Source: Picochlorum sp. 'celeri'
Taxonomy: Eukaryota > Chlorophyta > Trebouxiophyceae
Direction: 5' to 3'
Assembly: GCA_010909725.1 (NCBI GenBank)
Contig: JAACMV010000018.1
Location: 682,001-746,000, forward strand
Length of the DNA: 64,000 nucleotides
A model generated the notes under the pieces. That model was not told where the DNA came from, did no database searches, and saw only the letters and a program-made list of their open reading frames with translations. Both the position numbers and the translations under genes were made by a program. The stretch's first letter is position 1, and each line of letters starts with the position of its first letter. This document shows, piece by piece, positions 53,038 through 62,779 of the stretch.

Positions 53038-53752
53038 ATCATGAAATGTCACTGCATCATATGCAAAACGGCCATCAATCGAAGAATGAGACACAAATGG
53101 TGTACTCTTGGTACCACGTACTACACCCACGGACGCCTGTCATATCTTTCTCGCTGCGTCTGTCGGTAGATCAGAATGCTCTATTTCACAAGCTATTCAA
53201 ATTAGCGTAACAATGGGGATCGATGTACCATTTCGTGTAGATCCATCTTCTCCTCGTGAGATGATGTCCATCTTTATTCCAAAACCATGGACATGTTGGA
53301 AGAGTCAATAAGCACGGTCAAAGACACTCTGCCATGGGAAGGAAGCAACACCAACACTGTTGAGGAAAATGCTCATCATAGAATCAAAATGAGACTCTGG
53401 CCTCTGGGGAGGATGGAGTATATATAAATTTCATGGAAAGGATCACTGTACATGCATCTTTCATGAACAGGTAGGTCATGTTTGTTCAAAGGCATCGTCT
53501 GGTAAAACTGATCGGCACGTGACAGGGTGGCATTGAATATTTTTTAGCTGCTTGCTGAATATTTTGATTCTTATGGGAGTATAAGAGATATTTTATGGTG
53601 CAGTGCCGATTGATTTGAATGAAATAGGTTGATTTCAGGACGACTCAATCGAAGTGAACAGTTTGACTCTCGGGCTGCTACCGTCAACAGAGGCATAATT
53701 CGTCTTGGAATGTATATTAGAGTTGTTGCGTAAATTGTATTGATAAAACAGT
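53038..53752. other. Divergent intergenic region, SecY / CHR19-like
   Basis: 715 bp, of which the SecY side probably contains an upstream exon and intron (53117-53271). The remaining part is presumed promoter. Nothing else recognised. Confidence 0.5.
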
Positions 53753-56700
53753 ATGCAGCCGTATCAAGGGGGTTCGGCAAGGGATGCTGGGACCCGCGAG
53801 GGAGGGCAAAGGAGGTCTTCAGAGGAAGGTGCTGGTCCGTCCACGTCAGGTGGTGTTCAGCAGACGAGGCTCGGAGGTTTGAGCGATCGAGTGTATAATC
53901 ATGCGATGCAAAGCCAGCCGCTTCAGGCTCATCCTCAGATGCCTGTTATGGGTATGCCGCAGGTATCTCATGGTCAACATGTGCTACAGAATGTGGGTCA
54001 GCAGCAGGGTATACAAGAGATGATTACAAAGTACAAGCAACAAATTGAACATAATATTGCGAGTGGACAGCCAGTATCGTCTCAGCAGTTGCAGCAGTTG
54101 CAAACATTAATGCAAATACATTCAAGGAGTACTCAGCAGCAACAGTTTCCAAGCTATACTACGGTGCTGCCTCAAGCTGGTTCGAGCATGTATCCCATGG
54201 TCGCAACGAGTGCTGGGGTGACTCCTTCAGGAACTATGGTGGCACCTCAGCACTATTCTCAGCAGTCTGCTCCGATGAATAGGCCTGTGTATGTGAACAC
54301 GACTGCCCCAGAGGTGCAACAGGCTAAAAGGCAAGCTGTAAGCAAATCAATGCACGAAGAGGCTGCGAAAATGGCATCCACTGCCTATCAGCAGTTGTAT
54401 GCGAATGGAAAATTGGACAATCTGAGTAAGAGCGACCAGGAGGGGTTGGTGAAGAGTTTGTATCAGAGGGCAGTGCGACAGTTGACTCAAGCGTTATCTC
54501 AACCAGGTAGAGGAGCCATGAGGGTTTCAATTGATAAAAGAGAGAAAGCATCAGCTGATAAAATGTTCAATGCGGAGGATACAACTGCCACTGATCATGC
54601 CAGTGAAGTGATACAGCGTTGTGAAGAAATCACAAAGTCATTGAGGGCCCATGTTGGCGAAGGGAGCAATTTGGAATACAAACAAGTTACTCAGCAGCAA
54701 TTAATTGAAGCATGCGGAGATACAGCTCGATATTTAAAACCGTATCAAATTGTCGGAGTGAACTTTTTGATGCTGCTGTATCGTACAAATGTTGGTGGTG
54801 CTATTCTTGCTGATGAGATGGGGTTGGGAAAAACTGCTCAGTTGATCACCTATATGGGCGCTATATCTAGTTTGGAAAATGATAAAGGGCCTCATCTTGT
54901 CGTGGTCCCTGCATCGCTTTTAGAAAATTGGCAACGAGAGCTTCAGAGATGGTGCCCAAAGATGAAGTCTGTTGTATACTATGGGAAGCATAGATCAATC
55001 ATTAGAAGGCGTTTGAATGATCTGAGGAGTCGACTACAGAAAGGGGAAACCATTGATGATGATTTGAGCGATCTTCAAGACCCTGATTTGCTGGCAGATA
55101 TTGCTGCAAGTGAGAAAATGGCACGAGAGGCAAATAAGAATGATGATTGGGAGGATGATGATTCCAGCTTAGATGCCGGTGGAAATGAATCAGATGAAGA
55201 TTATGATATGAAACATGACCAGGATGAGTCAAATGCTACAAGAAAGTCCTTTGTAGATTTGCCTCCACCGAACTGGGATTACTCTGCTTCACTTCCTCCA
55301 GCCCCGTTTGACGTTTTACTCACATCTTATACGCTGTTTGAACGAAACAGTGTCGATCAAAGAGCTGACCGAGAGTTTTTAGAGAGCTGGAAATGGAGCC
55401 ATTTAATAATGGACGAGGCTCATGCACTCAAGAATAGAGAAGCTCAGCGAACAACAAGGCTTCGTAGAGTTGCAAATGTGAGTAGAAGACGCATCATGAT
55501 GACAGGCACCCCCCTTCAGAACGATTTGTTTGAGCTTCAAAACTTGATGCATTTCCTTTTGCCTCAGGTATTTGCATCTGAGAGTTTTGAGGATCTTGCA
55601 GAGATGGTGAATGATGAGGCAGAGGTCCAAAAGTTGACTGAGAAAATGAAGCAGTTATTAGGTCCTTTTGTTTTGAGGAGATTGAAGACAGAAGTCGCAG
55701 GGCAATTGACTAAGAAAAAGCATGCAACCGAGTTCATTGAGATGACTGAAGAGCAAAAGGCCTTGTACCAGGCAAGTCTTGAAAGTATGAGATCCCAGAT
55801 AGCCTCCAAGGTATCTGACAAAGTTGTATCGGACTCCTCTGAAGGAGGCATGGAAAAGTTCATGAGATCTATTGGTGCGAAGAAGATCAATCATATGTTC
55901 ACCCATCTGAGAAAAATTGCTCAGCATCCATTGCTTATTCGTCATAATTACGAGGATTCAGAGGTCGAGGAAATTGCAAAGAAGGCAGTCGAGCACAATC
56001 TCTTCAGTGGTAATGCCACACTCAGAAAAGTAACAGACGAGTTGATGACTTACAGTGACTTTAGCCTGCATGCGTTTTGTTATGGTGCTGGCCCAGATTT
56101 TGAAATGCATAGGCTCTCCAGCAAACATTTGATGACTTCCTCAAAATTCAAATTTCTCGAAGAATTGCTTCCAAAACTGAACGAAAATGGATCGAGGCCA
56201 CTAATTTTTTCTCAGTGGACTGCCGTGCTTGATGTTATCGAATGGCTCATGGAGGAGTTGAGATTACCATATGTCAGACTTGATGGGTCAACAGCAGTTG
56301 ATGAGAGGCTTGCAACAGTTGATCGGTTTAATACAAGTGATGATGTATTTGCCTTCCTGTTATCCACAAGGGCAGGTGGACAAGGATTGAATTTGACCGG
56401 AGCTGACACAGTTATCCTGCATGATGTTGATTTTAACCCTCAAATTGACCGGCAAGCTGAAGACAGATGTCACCGATTAGGACAAACAAAACCTGTCATG
56501 GTGTACAGGCTTGTCACCAAATCCACCGTGGATCAAAACATTTTTAATTTGAGTCAAAGAAAACTCAAACTTGATGCAGCTGTGCTGGATGGAATCACCA
56601 CTGGAAGAGGGGCAAAACAAAGGCAAAATGCTCAAGAAAGGCAACAAATGGGCTTCATTCTCAGGTCATTGTTTGCAGGGGAAGAAGATTATGAGAACAT

Positions 56701-56830
56701 GGAAGGAGGGAAAAACTTTGAAGATGATGAGGATATCAAAGAGTCCGTGGACAAAGGGCAGGAGGATGATAAAAAAGTGGCGGAGGATGCATCCCCATCC
56801 AAGGCTGTCAATGAGATTGGCAATAGTTGA
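53753..56830 (+). CDS. SNF2 chromatin remodeller, CHR19/ETL1/SMARCAD1 group
   Basis: Single-exon 1025-aa ATPase. The N-terminal ~300 residues are Gln/Ser/Pro-rich and low-complexity. The SNF2 domain runs from ~320: LKPYQIVGVNFLMLLY, ILADEMGLGKTAQ (Walker A), HLVVVPASLLENWQREL, MDEAHALKN (DEAH), MMTGTPLQNDLFELQNL, then a helicase C domain with LIFSQWTAVLDVIEWL, YVRLDGST, LLSTRAGGQGLNLTGADTV and DRQAEDRCHRLGQTKPV. The DEAHALK and LENWQREL forms are typical of the plant ETL1/CHR19 subgroup. An acidic insert (NDDWEDDDSSLDAGGNESDEDYD) lies between motifs Ia and II. The C-terminus is acidic. Stop is 61 bp from the convergent transporter stop. Confidence 0.92.
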   Translation: MQPYQGGSARDAGTREGGQRRSSEEGAGPSTSGGVQQTRLGGLSDRVYNHAMQSQPLQAHPQMPVMGMPQVSHGQHVLQNVGQQQGIQEMITKYKQQIEHNIASGQPVSSQQLQQLQTLMQIHSRSTQQQQFPSYTTVLPQAGSSMYPMVATSAGVTPSGTMVAPQHYSQQSAPMNRPVYVNTTAPEVQQAKRQAVSKSMHEEAAKMASTAYQQLYANGKLDNLSKSDQEGLVKSLYQRAVRQLTQALSQPGRGAMRVSIDKREKASADKMFNAEDTTATDHASEVIQRCEEITKSLRAHVGEGSNLEYKQVTQQQLIEACGDTARYLKPYQIVGVNFLMLLYRTNVGGAILADEMGLGKTAQLITYMGAISSLENDKGPHLVVVPASLLENWQRELQRWCPKMKSVVYYGKHRSIIRRRLNDLRSRLQKGETIDDDLSDLQDPDLLADIAASEKMAREANKNDDWEDDDSSLDAGGNESDEDYDMKHDQDESNATRKSFVDLPPPNWDYSASLPPAPFDVLLTSYTLFERNSVDQRADREFLESWKWSHLIMDEAHALKNREAQRTTRLRRVANVSRRRIMMTGTPLQNDLFELQNLMHFLLPQVFASESFEDLAEMVNDEAEVQKLTEKMKQLLGPFVLRRLKTEVAGQLTKKKHATEFIEMTEEQKALYQASLESMRSQIASKVSDKVVSDSSEGGMEKFMRSIGAKKINHMFTHLRKIAQHPLLIRHNYEDSEVEEIAKKAVEHNLFSGNATLRKVTDELMTYSDFSLHAFCYGAGPDFEMHRLSSKHLMTSSKFKFLEELLPKLNENGSRPLIFSQWTAVLDVIEWLMEELRLPYVRLDGSTAVDERLATVDRFNTSDDVFAFLLSTRAGGQGLNLTGADTVILHDVDFNPQIDRQAEDRCHRLGQTKPVMVYRLVTKSTVDQNIFNLSQRKLKLDAAVLDGITTGRGAKQRQNAQERQQMGFILRSLFAGEEDYENMEGGKNFEDDEDIKESVDKGQEDDKKVAEDASPSKAVNEIGNS

Positions 56831-56891
56831 TTGACACCTAGAGCGCTATTCAAGGGTACATTTGATGGTCAGAATTGTAAACATTTATATT

Positions 56892-59800
56892 TCAAGATTG
56901 ATTTGCTTTTATCGTTCTTAATTGCCAGTCTCCTAGTCCATCTGTCAATTTGAGCTCCATGTGATGATACTTGACAAGGGCAGTGCGCTGGGCAATTGTC
57001 ACCAGATTTATACCAAGAGTCTCACTCGCATATTGATACAAACTTTCTTCTACATCAACGGACATAGCGTTCGTGCAATCGTCAAGGACAGCAAATATTG
57101 GCTTATGGAAAAACATTCGTGCCATTCCCATTCTTTGCTGCTCTCCCAATGACAAAACTTCCCCCCATTTCTTCTCAGTATCCCAACCACCTTCTCTTTC
57201 AATCAAATACCTCAATCTCACTACTCTCATAAGGTTATCAAGTTGAGAATCTAATTCATTGAGATTGCACTTCAAAGTCTCAAGAACATCCTTGACAGTG
57301 AGCGGATAGACAACCTGGTCTCTCAGGGTCCCAATCGTTGTGTAAGGCTTTTGCGTGACATAAAAAATTCCTCCAGGAGGTCCTCTGGGCGGTGAATGGA
57401 TTTCCCCATCGCTCTGGGGCCAAAGGCCAGCTAAAATTCTAAATATGCTTGTTTTTCCACTCCCATTAGGTCCAGTTATTAGAATTGATTTGCCCTCTGG
57501 CATTGAGAAAGACAACTTTCGAGCCATCACAACATTTTGTGGGGTAACAATATCGACACAATCAAACTTGATCATGGTTGAAGTTTTCTTCTCCCTATCT
57601 TCCAGAGATTGCATATCAAATTGATAAGCTTTTTCTATGGCGCTCATGGTATCGCTGACTCTATTTATGCTGCCTGAAATCTCCGCAAACCTCTTTGGCA
57701 AAGCCAGAATTTCACCAAATGCAGAGAAGCATTGAGTCACAACTGATGCCAAGTATCGCATCTGGAGCACAAGATATCCTTGGAATTTAGAGTCTCCAAA
57801 GTCCCTCTGTTGATCGAGGGCATATAGCAGAGTTAATATCCAAGTCACAGAATGAGGCAACTGCTTTGCAAAGAAATCATCAGCAGCTCCATATTTCCAT
57901 TTCAGGTTGATCAGATTGGTCAAATGTCTCATCAGAGATCTATATCCTTTGTCGATTTCACTCCCTTCTCTATGTCCACCACCAAAAAAGGCAATGGATT
58001 CTGCATGGCTTCTCAATCGTTCATGTGCTCCCCTGAAGGCACCCTCCAACTCATACTGATCGCTCAAAATTTTGGCAAAATCTGGTGTCACCATTCGGAG
58101 GCATCCATATCCCACAAGGGCATACGAATACAATATGATGGCACCTCTAGGACCCGTAAGATTCCATAATTGAAAAGAAAACCAGGCAATGTCTGTTACT
58201 GGCTTGACCAAGGTTGGAACAAGAGCTGCAAGATCTGTAGATAGTCTCTCAACATCCCTAGTAATGCTTTGATCAACGTGCTTGAAGTTATGCAATTGAC
58301 TAACACAGTAAGGACTATAACCTTTCAAATACTTCCTCAAAATAGCATTAGTTAGGCGAGATCTCCAAGTCAATGCGAGCCTATCTGCAACATGGCGAAG
58401 TGAAGGAGCCAGTACAGCGGAAGCAGCACTTTGTAGAACACTTTGACCGATCAGAAGAATGAATCCCTTCAAATTTTGGCGAAGTACAAGATCAACACTC
58501 CGTCCATTCAATTTTGCTATTCGATCCTGTAATAATGTTCTGAGAACCACGACTGCCGACACAGTAGCAACTTTCAAACCAGAGTCAGCTGGATCACCCA
58601 AAATAACCTGCAGCACATTCCACCATTTTGATCGCAAGGACTTTCCTTCCGAGGCATGGAAGATTTTCCAGACGTCAGGAATGGGCGAGTCTTCATTGGG
58701 AGCTCGAGCAATGATTGTCTCACTGAAGCCTTCATTTCCATCTTCAAGCTCAATATCTGCCTCCTCCTCTTTTGTGGTCATCCCTTTCAGTACTTCACTC
58801 ACTTCCTTGGAGCGAACTCTCTCAACTGCATCCTTGTTTTTGTTTTGCTTCTTGGGGGATGACATGAGTTTTCCAACATCAGTGCCAGCTTGCCTGTGTC
58901 CTGGGTGGATGCTCCACCCTCCTTCCCCATCAAGATTCAAGACAATATCATGGAATGCCATCAATGCGGGCCTGTGGGAGATGGTGATACATGTACAACC
59001 CATGTCTTTCACAGCATTACTGAAGCGCTCCTCCATTTCGACCGTGACTCCACTGGTACATTCATCCAGAATTGCAAAGGAAGGTTTATGGTAGAATAGC
59101 CTTGCCATCCCAAGCCTTTGTTGTTCTCCAAGCGACAGAACTTCTCCCCAATTCACAACTTCATTGCTTCCTCCTGATCTATCCAACAAATATTCCAAAT
59201 CCACCGATTCTAATAAAGATCTAAGCTCATCTTCTGGTACCGAGGTATCATCTGAATACAAGATAGCGTATCGTCACGGACATGATAGAATAAATAGAAA
59301 TGTACAAGCACTCAAAAAGTACAGCATCACATACCTTTTGGAGACAAAGGATACAAAAGCTGTTCTTGAAGAGTTCCAACAGACACATATGGCTTTTGTG
59401 GAACGTAGAATATATCGTGAGACAAACCTGTTTCATCACTTCCTCCTCCTGGCTTTTTAATGACACCGCTCGTCAATGGCCACAGCCCTCCCAACACACG
59501 GAAAAGACTCGACTTTCCTGCCCCATTGGGACCTGTTACCAAAAGATTCACTCCAGCAGGGACGCGCAATGATAAATCTTTTACTAGGGTTGTGTTTGCT
59601 GGGGTTACTACCGTGGCATTGACAAATTCAATGGAATCCTCGCTGACCTCGAAACGACCCCCTTGCAACACAGGCACATCATTATCAGTTCCATCATTGG
59701 GTTGAATCATGTTACCAGATGCCGATATACTCCGCATAACATCAAAAGTTTCTTGAATCCTATCAGAATATGCTCCTAGTTTCAAAAATTTCCGAGAAGA

Positions 59801-60949
59801 CGATCCAAGTGTGCCCAGAGCACCAAACAGAGATATAATCACAGACGTATGGTACCTCATGTTACTCAGCATCTGAGCTCGACCCATAACAGTTGCCTCT
59901 GGCCGCAAGTGACCACCGAAGAAAGGTCCAATGATTAAAGCTACGGCTACAGTCGCACCAAGGTACTTGAGCAAGAAATCCTGGACCATGAGGAATCTCC
60001 ATTGCTTCCCCAACACCAATTTGGTATGCTTCACAACCTGTGAATACATATCCTTGATCAATGAGCCCTCTTTTTCTGTCCCATTGTAGAAAGCAACAGA
60101 TTCACTGTTATGCATTAAACGGTAATGCATATTCCTGTACTCTCCTTCCAAAGATTGCTGTTTCTTGTACAGTCCTCCAAAGTTTGGTGCTGCAACAGTC
60201 ATACATGCTCCCACCCCGATCACATACCCTAACACACTCATCGTATATCCATGGGTACCACTATACTTTTTCAGCTGATATGAGTAGAATGTAGCATCCA
60301 CGCAAGCAGTAATCAACTCTTGCAACAATTCAGCCATACCAGCTGTCAAAAGAGGCACATCTTCACAAATCCTCTGATCAGCCTGCTCGATTCGACGATC
60401 TACATAACTCATTTTATAATACATCATATCATTGAAGTATTTTTTATGCAGCTTGTCAGTCAACTGGTCCCTCCATGTCAACTCAATTTTTGATATCCAT
60501 CTCTTTGCCGAAGCCTCTAAAACTGCAGCAACCCCACATAGCAGCACATTCTCTCCTATATTCCTAATGAATAATGGAACTCGACGTAAAAATGCTGCTC
60601 GGAACAAGTATCCTTGCAATTTTGCCAATCTATTCGACAAAAGAGTCTTCATGATTGACAGCCCAATGAGCACAATAATCTTCTCACTGCCCACCACCTT
60701 CATCAACATCATCATCATCTTTTTCAGCGATGATGCTGGCCTCTTCTTTTTGTTCTTCCTCTTCTGCTTGTCTGACGTCGTCGACTCCTTGCTCGCTTGC
60801 GATGGATCATCGCCACGTATTTTCTTCCTGCTTGGCACTTGCTTCTTCCCTATGACATACCAACCCAGTCCCACAGCACCCACCAGTGCCGATCCCTGCA
60901 AAACTCGCCTCACAACAACCTTGTGCCGATCAGATGCCATCATTGCCAT
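56892..60949 (-). CDS. ABCD1: Full-size peroxisomal ABC transporter, subfamily D (PXA1/CTS-like)
   Basis: Imports fatty acyl substrates into peroxisomes for beta-oxidation. Two exons, 60949-59335 and 59251-56892, with an 83-nt intron; 1324 aa, the size of the plant fused full transporter. Each half has an ABCD membrane domain and a nucleotide-binding domain. NBD1: GPNGAGKSS, LSLGEQQRLGMARL, FAILDECTSGVT, SHRPALM. NBD2: GPNGSGKTS, LSLGEQQRMGMARM, FAVLDDCTNAMS, AQRTALV. The NBD2 Walker B glutamate is Asp and its H-loop histidine is Gln; the latter is also seen in plant homologues. The family EEA-like motif lies in the membrane domain loops. Adjacent exons look like two genes unless the intron is spliced. 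Confidence 0.92.
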
Positions 60950-61306
60950 ACCAAGGTGAGGAAAACGCCCGACACCCGAAACTTGTGGTGACTTGAAACA
61001 AGATTAATCCCACGTCAGTCTCTCTTTTGAACCCCATCCATGATTCCTATGTAAAAATTCATTGAAAGCAATGCTTCTTCATCCAATACATACACGCCAT
61101 TCGATGAAATCGTGGCAATCGAGTTCTGGAGGATGCCCAATGTCGACACGAGGTCATCTCCTATTAAAAATGGCATCAATGGGAGATGTTGTATCCGCGG
61201 TGTGCGCAGTCTCATCAGCCCCGCTGAAGCGTATACCCTCACGATTTCCTCTGCATTGCTTATTCCATATATTCATCAGGATTTTCTTAGAGTGTGTTTG
61301 ACAGGA
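60950..61306. other. Divergent intergenic region, ABCD / L18
   Basis: 357 bp. A 75-codon minus-strand frame at 61015-61242 starts without an ATG and has no recognised family; see rejected items. Otherwise presumed promoters. Confidence 0.4.
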
Positions 61307-61999
61307 ATGATGATGACAAAGGCATTCCTTGTGGGTCAGGCCGTGGTGGCCTCCACTCCAGCCACACGAGGTACGTGGTGTTCTTGTGGATAGATACGCA
61401 GCGAAAGGGCAAGGGGCTGGTGCATTTGTACTTTATTAGTAAAATGTGCTATATGTGTAACGAGTGAGAGGGAATTATTTCATGGCGACATGGATAGTAG
61501 AGACGAGTGTCGGCCGGTCAGGAAGAGAGGGGGACGGGTTCCTTGTCGTTTGTATGGCTCACGATGTCTGATATGGTTGCTATTTGTGTTTTGTGCAGGA
61601 TCAAGACCTCAGAGTGTGAATGTAGTGGCTGCATCGTCGACTCGTCGTTCTCAGTTGGCAAAGAGGCACAAGAGAGTCAGAAATAGTGTCGAGGGATCGA
61701 CTGAGAGGCCCAGGTTGGCAGTGTTTAGGTCTAATAATCACATGTATGCCCAGGTTATCGACGATACTGCTGGAAACACTCTTGTAGCAACATCTACATT
61801 GAGTGCATCAGTGAAGGAAAAGTTGGGTGGAAAAGGAACAAATAATGCTGAAGCTGCTGCTGCTGTGGGAAGTGTTATTGCCGAGTTGTGCAAAGAGAAG
61901 AAGATTGAAAAGGTCTGCTTTGATAGGGGAGGTTTCCAGTATCATGGAAGGGTTCAGGCTCTTGCTGATGCTGCGAGGGAAGGAGGTTTGAGCTTTTAG
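61307..61999 (+). CDS. rpl18: Plastid ribosomal protein uL18c (L18)
   Basis: Large-subunit protein that binds 5S rRNA. 154 aa; exon 1 61307-61370 encodes a short transit peptide ([22 protein letters not shown]), exon 2 61599-61999 the mature protein. Motifs: [56 protein letters not shown] and [27 protein letters not shown], which match bacterial-type L18. The intron is 228 nt, about three times the local norm. The gene is plastid-encoded in red algae. Its convergent neighbour ends 75 bp downstream. Confidence 0.9.
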
Positions 62000-62074
62000 A
62001 CTACCAATAGATATTCATTTTCTAGAATCAATACCAGATAGATACAACGTCATGTTACAGTGAAAATAAATACG

Positions 62075-62730
62075 TCACAAAAGACACAATCCCATTGCAA
62101 GGGCTGCTTCTTCTTCCGCTTGCTCCTTTTCCTTCGTGATCAATGCCCGAAGATTTCGCTCGATTTCGAGTTCTTGCCGCAGAACAAGCATACTCTGCTC
62201 CTTTTCTAAAAGCGCATTTTCCTTTGACATGAGTTCCAGCTCCTTCTGCGCAAGCTGAGCCTTGATCTCCTCTAGTTCTCTAATCCTCCCTCTCTTCTTT
62301 GAAACCTTTGTTGTTTGCTCATTCGTATCAGCAGGGGCATTGTCACTGGAAGGAAGAGAGTCTCCACTCTGCTGCTTCTCTTCTGGTTGAACGAGACTGA
62401 TCTCCTCAGAAACTGTCGCATCTTGGGCACTGAACGATTGTAATTCTTCCTGACTACCTATTGCTGGGTTTATGCCAATCACGAGTGTCCCTGCACGCAC
62501 ATTATTTGTATTTGCAATGTTGGACTGGGTACTGAAAATCGATAGTATGACGCACCAATACAGCACACTGAGAGGATGTGTGCCTTTTTAATTAATTTAG
62601 ATATTGTATCATGCAGTATATTCGCCGACAGGTGTCTTGAGGGAGTGTTCTGTCGAGAACAAGGTCGTGGAGCAACCTGCTGCGCACTGCGCCCAGTGAC
62701 GACTCTCGTGCAATGTCGAGGTTGTAACAT
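62075..62730 (-). CDS. Unrecognised plastid-targeted coiled-coil protein
   Basis: About 196 aa from two exons: 62730-62556 and 62490-62075, joined over a 65-nt intron (GTGCGT donor). The N-terminal ~40 residues (MLQPRHCTRVVTGRSAQQVAPRPC...) are Arg/Ser/Gln-rich without acids, fitting an organelle presequence. A short hydrophobic segment (HILSVCCIGTLVIGI, ~50-65) could anchor it in a membrane. After a Ser/Glu/Asp-rich linker comes a basic KKRGRIRELEE block and a long Glu/Lys/Leu coiled coil ending in ALAMGLCLL. Not recognised; a plastid membrane-associated structural protein is a guess. Confidence 0.55.
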
Positions 62731-62779
62731 TTTACAATTTTATATTGACATGCGATACTTGCCTCGGAAAGAGAGGGAT

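Noticed and set aside
56892..60949. Two separate half-size ABC transporter genes
   Set aside because: The 59335/59251 splice joins the NBD1 sequence in frame (PLSPK to DDTSVPEDELRSLLES), and total length equals that of the plant full-size protein.
61015..61242. 75-codon minus-strand frame between the ABCD and L18 genes
   Set aside because: Starts with GTG, has no upstream exon that joins in frame, and no recognisable family. Kept as a note only.
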